A stretch of 11,228 nucleotides of DNA from Natrialbaceae archaeon (GCA_003552885.1 PUPA01000242.1:1-11228), one strand, 5' to 3'; counted from the stretch's first letter, positions 1-7,242 are shown. Made by a program: numbers and translations. The notes: generated from the sequence alone by a model not told the origin.

Positions 1-1077
1 CACGTCGAAGTAGGTGATTCCCTGGATCAGCGTCGCCATGACGAACGCCCCCGCGCCCATGACGGGTGGAAGCACCTGGCCGGAGGTGGAGGCGACCGAC
101 TCGATCGCGCCGGCGGTCGAGGGTTTGATCCCGCTTCGTTTCATCATCGGTATCGTAAACGACCCCGTCATACCCGTGTTGGCCGTCTGGCTGCCGTTGA
201 CCGATCCGATGATGGCACTGGCGATGACGGCCGTCTGAGCGACGCCGGAGTCGATGTGCTTGCCCACCTTGATCGCCGCACGGAGGATGAGGTCGAACGC
301 GCCGTACCCCTTCAACATACCGGCGTACAGCAGGAACAACGCGATCCAGGCCGCCATCAGCTGGGTCAGAAAGCCGAAGAAGCCGTCGACCTGGATGACG
401 AGGAGACGGAGCATTCTGGTCCAGGAGATGCCCGAATGACCGAGGGGGCCGGGGATGACGTAGCCGAACAGGCCGTAGGCAATCCCGGCCAGCACGATGA
501 CGAGGAATGTCATGCCGAACGCCCGCCAGGTGATGTAGATGATCGAAACGGTGAACAAAAGCGCCATCGCGAGCTCCGACTGGGTGGCGCCACCCCGTCC
601 CGCCAGCGCGAGCGCGTTGACGTACACGTAGACCACCGTCGGGATCATGATCAGGATCGAGACGCTCAGGATCGCCGTATCGACGACGTTTTCACGCGAA
701 ACGAGCGCCCTGAGATCGTCGGTAATGAACGCGGTTCCGCCCCCCACCCTCTCGATCATCTCGTGTAGTACGTAAAAGAAGATCACCAGTCCCAGAAACC
801 CCGCACCGAACTGGGATCGTGGGGGCGACGACCCGGTGATCGCCCCCTGGAGGGACGCCATCCACATGACGAACAGCCAGAACGGGATCGACAGGACGGC
901 GTACAGTCCCCACAGTGAGATATGACTCCGGATGTTCTCCCTCGAAAGCCGTTCTCTGAGAGCGACGCCGATCGGCTTGCTGACCAGATCATCCTCCACC
1001 TCGAGTGGATCGCCGGCTCCCGTTTCGGCGATCTCGGTCTGTTCTTCCGGGTCGTCAACCGGTGTATCGGGTTCCAT
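1..1077 (-). CDS. TRAP transporter fused permease (DctQM/TAXI type), N-terminal 359 residues, cut by window edge
   Basis: This is the membrane component of a tripartite ATP-independent periplasmic (TRAP) transporter, which imports an organic solute using an ion gradient. The frame is open from ATG at 1077 to base 1, giving 359 codons; fused permeases of this type usually run to 600-900 residues, so the C-terminal part lies outside. Residues 1-50 form an acidic cytoplasmic leader. Hydrophobic segments follow at about 54-74, 90-108, 132-158, 168-184, 188-208 and 228-252. The conserved DctM signature is clear: GSVNGSQTANTGMTGSFTIP (291-310), MKRSGIKP and SVASTSGQVLPPVMGAGAF (327-345). The start lies 60 bp after the solute-binding protein gene, on the same strand and without an obvious promoter or Shine-Dalgarno site, so cotranscription is likely. 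The substrate cannot be told from sequence. Confidence 0.93.
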   Translation of the reverse strand, partial: MEPDTPVDDPEEQTEIAETGAGDPLEVEDDLVSKPIGVALRERLSRENIRSHISLWGLYAVLSIPFWLFVMWMASLQGAITGSSPPRSQFGAGFLGLVIFFYVLHEMIERVGGGTAFITDDLRALVSRENVVDTAILSVSILIMIPTVVYVYVNALALAGRGGATQSELAMALLFTVSIIYITWRAFGMTFLVIVLAGIAYGLFGYVIPGPLGHSGISWTRMLRLLVIQVDGFFGFLTQLMAAWIALFLLYAGMLKGYGAFDLILRAAIKVGKHIDSGVAQTAVIASAIIGSVNGSQTANTGMTGSFTIPMMKRSGIKPSTAGAIESVASTSGQVLPPVMGAGAFVMATLIQGITYFDV

Positions 1078-1137
1078 TGTGTGCGTCTTCGATCGTCGGA
1101 GGAGTTACTTGACGGTCGACCGATAGATCAGTCGCGG

Positions 1138-2184
1138 CTATACCTCTCCCTCGACCCAGTCGTCGTCCCAGACGTCGTGCTCCTGGTAGAACTCGACCAT
1201 CCCCGGGTGAATCTCGACGCCGTCCATCAACACCTCAGTCATGATTTCGGGGGTGTACTCCAGCGTCGTCGGGTCACCCTCCCGGATCGTCTCGTGGTGT
1301 TCGTTCGCGATCCGAGCCATCTCGTAGACCGCGTCCGGATCCACGTCCGGACCGAACGCCCACTGGCCCTGGAGCGCCCAGTGGGTTACGTCGTCGTCGA
1401 GCCCGAGTTCGCTCGTCACGTCCTGATCGTACGGATAGGGCTCCTGCTGGATGAAGCTCGCACCGGGGACGTCCTCGATGGTCTGTTCGAACTCGTCGTC
1501 GGTTTCGATGAGGTACAGCTCGCCGCCGCTGCGGATGTCGACCTCCTGGCACCAGCCGGCGAGCTCGACCTGGTTGGCGCCGTACAGACAGAGGGCATCG
1601 ACGCGTCCCTCCTCGACCGCACCCGGAACGTCCTCGGTGTCCTCGTTGTTGATGTTGTTGGCGTCCCAGATGCCGTCCTCCCGGAGGACCGTCTCGGTCA
1701 GCAGCCGAGTGCCGAAACCCGGTTCGATGGGGTAGATCGTGTACTCACCCTCCCGGAGGTCCGCGGTCGACTCGATGCCCGACCCCTCCAGTGCCACCCA
1801 GTGCATCTCGAGGCTCGTGAACAGGACCCCCTGCATCGGGGTGTCGTCGACCGGATCATCGTCGAACGGTTCGTCGTCGTTGAGCGCCGCCTGCCAGGAG
1901 TTGTTGTCGACGCCGATCGTACTGAAGTCGCCGCCGTCGAACTCGTACATGTTCGCCGTCCACCCCTCCGTGACCTGCACGTCGATGTTCAGTGTGTCGC
2001 TGTGTTCGTTAGCAGCACGCTGGATCGCCTGGGCGGCCTGCTGCGTCGAGCTGCCGGTCGACGTCCCGGCGATGGTGATCGTATCTCCGCCGTCGTCGCC
2101 GAGACAGCCCGCCGCGCCGACGACTCCCGCGGCAGCTACGCTCTTTACCACCGTTCTCCGCGTGACGCCCCTGTGTAGTGCCAT
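1138..2184 (-). CDS. TAXI family TRAP transporter solute-binding lipoprotein
   Basis: This 348-residue protein is the extracytoplasmic binding protein that captures substrate and hands it to the permease encoded next to it. The N-terminus has a twin-arginine motif (TRRTVVKSV, residues 8-16), a short hydrophobic stretch and a lipobox AAGC with the lipidated Cys at 27. This is the usual Tat-lipoprotein export route of haloarchaea. The mature part starts with the family's TIAGTSTGSSTQQAAQAI glycine/serine-rich binding region (35-52). It continues with an alternating alpha/beta fold, and near the C-terminus has the helical stretch ALQGQWAFGPDVDPDAVYEM. It is very acidic (many DDD/EE runs), as expected of a protein exposed to high salt. 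The ATG at 2184 is supported by the signal peptide starting there and by a TATA-like box at the leaderless distance. The ligand is unknown; TAXI proteins have been linked to glutamate/2-oxoglutarate-like acids, but that cannot be assigned here. Confidence 0.93.
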   Translation of the reverse strand: MALHRGVTRRTVVKSVAAAGVVGAAGCLGDDGGDTITIAGTSTGSSTQQAAQAIQRAANEHSDTLNIDVQVTEGWTANMYEFDGGDFSTIGVDNNSWQAALNDDEPFDDDPVDDTPMQGVLFTSLEMHWVALEGSGIESTADLREGEYTIYPIEPGFGTRLLTETVLREDGIWDANNINNEDTEDVPGAVEEGRVDALCLYGANQVELAGWCQEVDIRSGGELYLIETDDEFEQTIEDVPGASFIQQEPYPYDQDVTSELGLDDDVTHWALQGQWAFGPDVDPDAVYEMARIANEHHETIREGDPTTLEYTPEIMTEVLMDGVEIHPGMVEFYQEHDVWDDDWVEGEV

Positions 2185-2205
2185 ACGTCAACCGATGACA
2201 CAGGC

Positions 2206-2220
2206 TAATAAATAAACTTA
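2206..2220 (-). promoter_or_regulatory. TATA-like box of the TRAP operon
   Basis: Read on the minus strand this is TAAGTTTATTTATTA, lying 22-36 nt before the ATG at 2184. It is an AT-only island in a GC-rich genome. The spacing fits a leaderless transcript starting at or just before the ATG. Confidence 0.6.
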
Positions 2221-2224
2221 CCTG

Positions 2225-2260
2225 ATAAAAGAACATGTATTTCTGTCACAATAAAAGTAA
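2225..2260 (-). terminator. Possible T-rich terminator after the MFS gene
   Basis: Immediately downstream of the MFS stop codon the minus strand carries two short T tracts, TTACTTTTATT and CTTTTAT. Archaeal termination depends on such U-rich tracts. The same AT-rich stretch sits upstream of the TRAP promoter, so it may simply be promoter-flanking sequence. Confidence 0.3.
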
Positions 2261-2273
2261 TAGTCAGTATCGA

Positions 2274-3479
2274 TCATGACGGATGAGCGTCGGCCGGTCG
2301 GATCCGCCAGTAGAGGGCCACGAGCAACCCCAGACCGACGACCGTGAGCCCGGAGAGGGTCGTCCAGGCGACGTCGTACCCCTGCGTGTCGACGAGGAAG
2401 CCAAAAGCCGGCGGGGCGAACAGGGCCCCAGAGTTGAGCGCAATCTGGCCGCCTGCGGTCGCACTGCCCATCTCCCCGGGGTCGACGAGCGAGCCGATAC
2501 ACGAGTAGTAGATGCCCGTAAACCCCAGCACGAAAAACCCCAACAGCGCGAACAGCCCGAGCGCTACGTACGCCGTCCCGACGGCCGTCAGCGACAGGAG
2601 CAACACGGCGCTCGCGCCCGTCTGGAGGATCAGAATGCGCAGCGTCGATACGGTAAGCGGCGCTCGGAGACGGTCCGCGAGCCACCCGGAGCCGATCCGG
2701 CCGAGCGAGCCAGCGACCTGCGCGGCTGCCAGCGTTATTCCCCCAAAGACGACACTCGCGCCGACCGATTCGCTCACGTAGAGGATCGTGTACCCGATCG
2801 TGGTGAACAGACTCGCCCCGAGAAAAAACCCCGCCCCGGTCACGAGCGCGTACGCCGGCGACTGAAACTGACTCCGGATCCCGAGCCGGCTCCCGTCGCT
2901 CCCGCTTCCGGTTCCGTGGACGAATCCGAAGACGACGGTCACGACCACGGCCGTCGCCGCGATGAACAGGAAGCCCGCTTGCCACCCCCACCGGGTCGCG
3001 CCGAACCACGGGACGATCACGGCGCTGATACCGCTTCCGGCAGTCACACCGACCTGTTTGATCCCCATGGCGGTGTTGAGACGCGGTTCGGGGATCGCGT
3101 CGAACACGGCTTTGTTCGTCCCCGGCATCGCCGTCGCGTAGAACGCGCCGATGACCAGAACCGCCCCGAGAAACGCGACGTACGTCGGCGCGATGGTCGC
3201 CCCTGCGACGCCGGCGGCGAGTCCGAGCAGGCCGACGACGAGCATCCGGCCTTCGCCGTAGACGTCGGTGGCCGTCCCGACGGGAATCAAAAAGAGCGTG
3301 TAGCCGACGGTCAGCGTCGTCAGCATCACCCCGACCAGCGTCGCCGAGACGCCGAACTCCTCGCGGACGAACGGGGTCACCGCGTAGATCGCATAGAAAC
3401 AGACGCTGGCGGCCACCTGCCAGAACAGGATCACCGACGTGGTGGCTCTCCAGTCCCGGCCGTCGGCGCCTCGACTCAT
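2274..3479 (-). CDS. Major facilitator superfamily transporter (12 TM)
   Basis: The product is a 401-residue integral membrane secondary transporter, the standard MFS length. About twelve hydrophobic segments can be counted, beginning near residues 14-34, 47-67, 79-97, 100-118, 139-159 and 165-186, with a polar central loop at 187-207. The second half starts near 208. The loop 2-3 motif is recognisable as GTATDVYGEGRML (68-80), and its second-half counterpart is GSGWLADRLRAPL (263-275). The GIKQVGVTAGSG stretch in TM5 (139-150) resembles MFS members of the anion/cyanate-nitrate-like group. Substrate is not determinable. The ATG at 3479 has no TATA-like box 25-30 nt upstream, and uspA ends 126 bp earlier on the same strand, so readthrough from uspA is a reasonable guess. 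It is separate from the TRAP pair, which has its own promoter. Confidence 0.9.
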   Translation of the reverse strand: MSRGADGRDWRATTSVILFWQVAASVCFYAIYAVTPFVREEFGVSATLVGVMLTTLTVGYTLFLIPVGTATDVYGEGRMLVVGLLGLAAGVAGATIAPTYVAFLGAVLVIGAFYATAMPGTNKAVFDAIPEPRLNTAMGIKQVGVTAGSGISAVIVPWFGATRWGWQAGFLFIAATAVVVTVVFGFVHGTGSGSDGSRLGIRSQFQSPAYALVTGAGFFLGASLFTTIGYTILYVSESVGASVVFGGITLAAAQVAGSLGRIGSGWLADRLRAPLTVSTLRILILQTGASAVLLLSLTAVGTAYVALGLFALLGFFVLGFTGIYYSCIGSLVDPGEMGSATAGGQIALNSGALFAPPAFGFLVDTQGYDVAWTTLSGLTVVGLGLLVALYWRIRPADAHPS

Positions 3480-3605
3480 CGTCGATCGGACGGAGGCGAC
3501 CGCACGACGGGCGTGGTAGCCGTCTGTGGCCCTCCGTGGGACCGCGCGGTCACGGCCGGCAAGTCGACCCAGGTACGACCCACTCGCGGGCGGGGAACGC
3601 GTCGG

Positions 3606-4046
3606 TCACGTCGCCGTCACGAACACCGGCTGCTCGCTTTCTAACAACACTGCCTGAGCGACGCTACCGAACAACACCTTGCCGATCGGCGAGCGGCGCC
3701 GCGCACCCACGACGACCGCGTCGACGTCGAACTCCGCGGCCACCTCGACGATCGCAGACGCCGGGTCGCCGGACACGTCGTGTACTGCCGTCTCGATCCC
3801 CACGTTCCGGAGCGTCTCGGCGGCGAGGTTGACCGTATCCGGTACCCCCTGTAGATCCTCGATGTTCTCGTTTATCTCCCTGATGTACGCTTTACCGGCC
3901 TCGTCGGCCGGCGAGTCGATCTCCTCGTAGACGTACAGCAGGTCCGCGCGAACGGCCTCGCCGGCCTCCAACAGCCCTTCGATAGCGTCGAGCTGTGCCC
4001 GCACGTGGTCCTCGTCGGCGTCGATCGGCACAAGCAGGTGGTACAT
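3606..4046 (-). CDS. Universal stress protein, UspA family
   Basis: This is a small cytoplasmic nucleotide-binding-fold protein of 146 residues, the usual single-domain UspA size. It starts with the typical MYHLLVPIDADED beta strand and ends with PVFVTAT. The ATP-binding signature of the family (G-x2-G-x9-G-S/T) is present but altered: G114-x2-R117-x9-G127-S128 in VGARRRSPIGKVLFGSVAQ, so the second glycine is Arg. The frame is open 42 codons further upstream to 4172, but that extension is low complexity, runs across the AT-rich promoter and has no UspA character. I therefore chose the ATG at 4046, where homology begins and the TATA-like spacing fits. UspA genes often sit near TRAP transporters, and the Halomonas TeaD protein regulates one, so a regulatory link to the downstream TRAP operon is possible but only inferred. 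Confidence 0.92.
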   Translation of the reverse strand: MYHLLVPIDADEDHVRAQLDAIEGLLEAGEAVRADLLYVYEEIDSPADEAGKAYIREINENIEDLQGVPDTVNLAAETLRNVGIETAVHDVSGDPASAIVEVAAEFDVDAVVVGARRRSPIGKVLFGSVAQAVLLESEQPVFVTAT

Positions 4047-4069
4047 ACCTACCGTGACAGGGTCGGGCG

Positions 4070-4081
4070 TAATAATACTAC
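4070..4081 (-). promoter_or_regulatory. TATA-like box of uspA
   Basis: The minus strand reads GTAGTATTATTA, 24-35 nt before the ATG at 4046, in an AT-rich island (4069-4110) flanked by GC-rich DNA. The spacing fits leaderless transcription. Confidence 0.55.
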
Positions 4082-4159
4082 AGAATAGTAAAGGTTCTGA
4101 TAGTTTCGTGATCGGCCAGACGTCGCCGGAACGGCCGGCCTCGGCCCCCGCCAGTCGCC

Positions 4160-4350
4160 CTCCACCGGTCACTCGGCTTCCCGGTCACCCGCTCAGCTGG
4201 TCGATGCCACGGTCGCCGTACCCCGCCTCCACCGGTCACTCGGCTTCCCGGTCACCCTCCACCGGTCGATCGGCCTCAACTGATCAGTCGGCTTCTCGGT
4301 CGCTCTCCACCGGTCGATCGGCTTCCCGGTCGCCCTCAGCCAACCGGTCG
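4160..4350 (-). repeat. ~30-bp imperfect tandem repeat, partly coding for the MscS tail
   Basis: On the minus strand the unit encodes DREADRPVE(S/G). Copies lie at 4334-4305, 4304-4275, 4274-4257 (18-bp partial), 4256-4227 and, after a 36-bp unrelated insert (4226-4191), at 4190-4160. A more degenerate copy precedes them near 4350-4335. Segments 4160-4190 and 4227-4257 are identical over 31 bp. The first units lie within the mscS reading frame, and the rest lie beyond its stop at 4284-4286. There are no unique spacers of constant length, so it is not a CRISPR array. Confidence 0.85.
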
Positions 4351-5522
4351 TCCCCCCGGCCCCCACCCTCCTCCGTGGTCACCGCGAGCCGTTCGTCGAA
4401 CTCCCGGAGGTCCCCGGACTCCTCCAGAAAGCTGAGCTCGCGCTGGGGGAACGGGATGGTGATTTCGGCCTCCTCGAAGGCGTCGTAGACGCCGCGATTT
4501 ATCTTGTCGATCGCCCGTTTCTCGACCAGCGGGTGGTTGATGAACGCCCGGAGTTCGAAGATCAGCGCCGAGTCCCCGAACTCCCCGAAGAGCACCTGTG
4601 GTCGCGGAGTGTCCCGGATGAGCTGACACTCCTGGCAGACTCCGAGGACGATCTCCTCGACTTCCCGGTAGTCGGTGCCGTAGGCGGCCGAGAGCGGAAT
4701 TCGCAGGCGCATGTGTCGCTGTGGCGCGCTCTCGTTTACCACCTGCGTCGAGTTCAGAACCGAGTTGGGGACGGTCACGAGGAGGTTGTCCTGGGTGAGC
4801 ACCGTCGTCGATCGGATGCCGACGTCGGTGACCGTCCCGCGCATGTCCCCTTCGACCCTGATCACGTCGCCTACCTTGTACGTGTTGTCGAAGTAGAGCG
4901 CGATGCCGCCGATCAGGTTGCTGATCGCGTCCTGTGCGGCGAAGCCGAGGACGATCCCGAGCAGGCCGGCGGAGGCGAGAAACGGCGTGACCTCGAGGTT
5001 CCAGATGGAGATCAGAAGGAGTGTGACACCCCCCACGACGGTCAGCGTCCAGAGGTTCTGGAATATCGGCGCGAACTCGTAGGTTCCGTCGGTATCCTGG
5101 AGGTGCTCGATCCACCGATCGCCGATGCGGATCGAAGCACGGCCCCACAGCACCACCAGGAGCGTCAGCATCGCGGCCAGGAGGTTCGGCGTCGACTCGA
5201 CGAGGTCGAGGACGACCAGACTGAAGTAGATCCCCACCAGGCCGATGGTGACCGAAAGCGGCGTGTGAACCTCCGCGAGCACCGCACGGTCGAGGGAGGT
5301 CTCCCCTCTCTCCTCGCCGAGGTAGCGTTTGCTCGCCCACCTGACGAGCCGAGCGAGCAGGTAGGAACCCACGAGTATCGCCGGCACGAACAGCCAGACC
5401 GAATCGAAGGGGAGCCAGCCCAGGTCGGGGACGACCCCGTCCGCGACCGTTCCGGGAGCGACCGTGGCTGCGCCCGACGGAGGGCGGACGGGGGGCGCCA
5501 CAGCCGGGACGGCGGGAAACAT
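4284..5522 (-). CDS. MscS-family small-conductance mechanosensitive channel
   Basis: This 412-residue membrane channel is expected to open under membrane tension and release solutes on hypo-osmotic shock. Residues 1-35 are an Ala/Pro/Val-rich leader. Membrane segments follow at about 41-60, 88-107, 112-131 and 157-175, and the pore-lining helix with the family signature is SAGLLGIVLGFAAQDAISNL (184-203). The beta domain starts YFDNTYKVGDVIRVEGDMRGTV and contains VTVPNSVLNSTQVVN (249-263). The alpha/beta domain ends in ITIPFPQREL (354-363), the normal MscS end. Residues 365-412 are an extra hydrophilic tail. Its last part, GDREADRPVESDREAD, is built from the tandem repeat at 4160-4350, which continues in frame beyond the TGA. 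The ATG at 5522 is the first of the frame after a TATATA box. The tail is probably dispensable for channel function (inference). Confidence 0.92.
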   Translation of the reverse strand: MFPAVPAVAPPVRPPSGAATVAPGTVADGVVPDLGWLPFDSVWLFVPAILVGSYLLARLVRWASKRYLGEERGETSLDRAVLAEVHTPLSVTIGLVGIYFSLVVLDLVESTPNLLAAMLTLLVVLWGRASIRIGDRWIEHLQDTDGTYEFAPIFQNLWTLTVVGGVTLLLISIWNLEVTPFLASAGLLGIVLGFAAQDAISNLIGGIALYFDNTYKVGDVIRVEGDMRGTVTDVGIRSTTVLTQDNLLVTVPNSVLNSTQVVNESAPQRHMRLRIPLSAAYGTDYREVEEIVLGVCQECQLIRDTPRPQVLFGEFGDSALIFELRAFINHPLVEKRAIDKINRGVYDAFEEAEITIPFPQRELSFLEESGDLREFDERLAVTTEEGGGRGDDRLAEGDREADRPVESDREAD

Positions 5523-5556
5523 CGCGACCTGGGTAATCCGTACTTAACCCGTCCGT

Positions 5557-5562
5557 ATATAT
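5557..5562 (-). promoter_or_regulatory. TATA box candidate for mscS
   Basis: TATATA lies 35-40 nt before the mscS ATG at 5522, which would give a short leader of roughly 10 nt. A weaker box, GTTAAGTA (5541-5548), lies 19-26 nt before the ATG and is the alternative. Confidence 0.5.
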
Positions 5563-5572
5563 GATCCGATGA

Positions 5573-5586
5573 CCGTCCGCGGACGG
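5573..5586. promoter_or_regulatory. 14-bp perfect palindrome upstream of the mscS promoter
   Basis: CCGTCCGCGGACGG is a perfect inverted repeat with its near edge 11 bp upstream of the mscS TATATA box. Its right half overlaps a direct repeat CGGACGGATCG that recurs at 5607-5617, 27 bp on. The position, just behind the TATA/BRE region, is where archaeal regulators often bind. Operator function is inferred only, and a 14-mer palindrome of G and C is not rare in this DNA. Confidence 0.35.
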
Positions 5587-5656
5587 ATCGTATCGTTGAG
5601 GATCTCCGGACGGATCGCATCCTCTAGCGGTCCGTCTCCCTCGTTGCCGGCCGGAG

Positions 5657-6076
5657 CTACCGGATCGGCTCGACGACCCGCGTCCAGCCGATGGCGTCGA
5701 GGACGACGACCCGATCGTCCGAACGGACGTAGATACCGTTGTAGCCCGTTCCGTCGTCCTCGTGGTACGGCGAGGAGTCACGAAGCCGGTCGACGAGCTC
5801 CCAGCCACGTTTGCCGAGGTCGACGTGGACCCACCGCTCGCGGGCGTCGGTCGCTATCGCCCGATCGATCGCCCGACTGGCGGCCGGAAGCTCCGCGAGC
5901 GCCGGCGAGGAGACGTCGACGAGGGTCGCGCCGGGAGGCACCTCCTCGACGATCCGGGCGCCGACCTCGGCACGGGTCCCGACGGGGTGTTCCTCCCGCC
6001 GGCTGGAGAGGAGGTAGCCGGCCACGGCGGCCGAACCGACGACGAAAGCCGGCACCACGAGGCCCCTGACGTTCAT
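5657..6076 (-). CDS. Hypothetical membrane-anchored protein
   Basis: I do not recognise this 139-residue protein. It has one N-terminal hydrophobic helix (about residues 5-24, VRGLVVPAFVVGSAAVAGYL) with no twin-arginine pair or lipobox before it, so it is probably a single-pass anchor. A soluble domain of about 110 residues follows, with acidic and amphipathic stretches (for example RVVVLDAIGWTRVVEP at the end) and an alternating helix/strand look. No catalytic motif is visible. The ATG at 6076 has a TATA-like box at the leaderless spacing, and codon use matches the neighbours, so it looks like a real gene. It ends 134 bp before the mscS start on the same strand and is divergent from rtcA. 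Nothing in context assigns a role. Confidence 0.75.
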   Translation of the reverse strand: MNVRGLVVPAFVVGSAAVAGYLLSSRREEHPVGTRAEVGARIVEEVPPGATLVDVSSPALAELPAASRAIDRAIATDARERWVHVDLGKRGWELVDRLRDSSPYHEDDGTGYNGIYVRSDDRVVVLDAIGWTRVVEPIR

Positions 6077-6099
6077 GGCCCGACCTTACAGCAACACAG

Positions 6100-6108
6100 T
6101 AAGTATCT
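6100..6108 (-). promoter_or_regulatory. TATA-like box of the 139-residue hypothetical gene
   Basis: The minus strand reads AGATACTTA, 24-32 nt before the ATG at 6076, in the 114-bp divergent intergenic region shared with rtcA. Confidence 0.4.
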
Positions 6109-6155
6109 TTCGGGGTACTGTCCGACGGCCGTCATACTCCGGCGACCGACGCTCC

Positions 6156-6166
6156 AAACCGTTTTG
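6156..6166 (+). promoter_or_regulatory. Possible TATA-like element of rtcA
   Basis: AAACCGTTTTG lies 25-35 nt before the ATG at 6191, the only A/T-enriched stretch close upstream. The match is weak and is called mainly on spacing. Confidence 0.35.
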
Positions 6167-6190
6167 CCCCCGGCCCACGTCCGGACGGGT

Positions 6191-7234
6191 ATGCGCGAGC
6201 TCGACGGCTCCGCGGCCGGCGGGGCGTTCGTCCGGACGGCGCTGGCGCTGTCGGCGATCTCCGGCGAGTCGGTCCGGATCGAGGACGTCCGCGGTGACCG
6301 TCCCACGCCGGGACTGCGTCCACAGCACCTCGCCGTCGTCGAGGCGCTGGCGGCGATCCGGGACGCGGAGGTGTCGGGTGAGGAGGTCGGCGCAGAGACG
6401 ATCACCTTCGAGCCCGGGGGCGACGGACCGATCGCCGGCGGCGAGTACGGAGTCGACGTCGACACCGCCGGCAGCCTCACGCTCCTGGTCGACGCCATCC
6501 TCCCGCTCGCTAGCGCACTCGAAGGTCGGCTGTGTCTGACCGCGACCGGCGGCACCGACGTCGCCTGGTCGCCGCCGATCGACTACCTCCGGGCGGTGAA
6601 ACTGCCCCTCCTCCGGCGACACGGCCTCTCCGCGGCCGTCGAGGTCGACCGACGGGGGTTCTACCCCGCCGGCGGCGGCCGGATCCGGCTCCACCTCGAA
6701 CCCTCGACGCTCGAGCCGATCCGGCTCGGTCCGGACGCGGCTCCCGTCGACACCGGCGACCTCCGGCTGTACTCGACCGAGGCCGCCGCGCTCGCCGACG
6801 CTGACGTCGCCAGGCGCCAGCTCGAGGGGGCGCTCGATCGTCTCGCCCTCGACGGCGAGCCGACGGAGCGTCTCGTCCGGACGGTCGCGAGCGACTCGCC
6901 GGGCTCGGCGATCGTGATCCACCTCGCGCCCGGTGCCGGCGTCTCGGCGCTCGGAGAGCCGGGCAAACCCGCCGAACGTGTCGGCAGGGAGGCCGCCGAC
7001 GCCGCCCTGGAACTGCTCGACGGCGAGGCGCCCGTCGACCGCCACGCCGCCGACCAGCTGCTCGTCTTCCTCGCGCTCGCCGGCGGCCGGCTGCAGATTC
7101 CGGCGGTGACCGACCACGTCGAGACGGGCCTCGACGCGCTCGAGGCGTTCGGCCACGGGCTCTCCCTCGAGCCGGGGCCGACCGTCGTCGCCGATGGCGG
7201 GACCGTCGCCGACGGCGATGATCGGGCGAAATGA
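6191..7234 (+). CDS. rtcA: RNA 3'-terminal phosphate cyclase
   Basis: This enzyme converts RNA 3'-phosphate ends to 2',3'-cyclic phosphate using ATP, through an enzyme-AMP intermediate on histidine. The 347-residue length matches the family. Landmarks in order are LDGSAAGG near the start (4-11), VRGDRPTPGLRPQHL (33-47), DTAGSLTLL (91-99), ATGGTDVAWSPP (118-129) and RRGFYPAGGG (154-163). A more variable inserted domain covers about 175-265, and ADQLLVFLALAGG (287-299) follows. His309 in TDHVETGLDAL falls at the position of the adenylylated histidine of E. coli RtcA. Unlike bacterial RtcA, the N-terminal glycine loop (GEGGGQ in E. coli) is reduced to AAGGAF here, without the Glu and Gln. The frame is open upstream to 5762, but homology begins at the ATG at 6191. 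Its role is in RNA repair or processing. No RtcB gene lies nearby. Confidence 0.92.
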   Translation: MRELDGSAAGGAFVRTALALSAISGESVRIEDVRGDRPTPGLRPQHLAVVEALAAIRDAEVSGEEVGAETITFEPGGDGPIAGGEYGVDVDTAGSLTLLVDAILPLASALEGRLCLTATGGTDVAWSPPIDYLRAVKLPLLRRHGLSAAVEVDRRGFYPAGGGRIRLHLEPSTLEPIRLGPDAAPVDTGDLRLYSTEAAALADADVARRQLEGALDRLALDGEPTERLVRTVASDSPGSAIVIHLAPGAGVSALGEPGKPAERVGREAADAALELLDGEAPVDRHAADQLLVFLALAGGRLQIPAVTDHVETGLDALEAFGHGLSLEPGPTVVADGGTVADGDDRAK

Positions 7235-7242
7235 CTTATGAT
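7235..7242 (+). promoter_or_regulatory. TATA-like box before the kinase transcript
   Basis: CTTATGAT lies immediately after the rtcA stop and 23-30 nt before the ATG at 7265. It is at leaderless distance from that upstream ATG, not from the kinase start at 7303. Confidence 0.45.

Noticed and set aside
922..2178. 418-codon open frame on the plus strand opposite the TAXI and permease genes
   Set aside because: It is the antisense shadow of two clearly recognised minus-strand genes; the product is Val/Arg/Asp-rich with no motif.
2283..3644. 453-codon plus-strand frame opposite the MFS gene
   Set aside because: Its product is a charged, Arg/Asp/Glu/Pro-rich sequence typical of the reverse of a high-GC membrane protein gene; the MFS frame explains the DNA.
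3606..4172. Longer UspA form starting at 4172
   Set aside because: The extra 42 residues cross the TATA-like promoter and have no UspA similarity; homology begins at ATG 4046.
4160..4334. Possible CRISPR-like array of ~30-bp repeats
   Set aside because: Repeats are directly adjacent or separated by irregular pieces, are degenerate and partly coding; there are no regular unique spacers or cas genes.
4336..5808. 490-codon minus-strand frame overlapping mscS
   Set aside because: It is an out-of-frame, Arg/Pro-rich shadow of mscS and crosses the mscS promoter.
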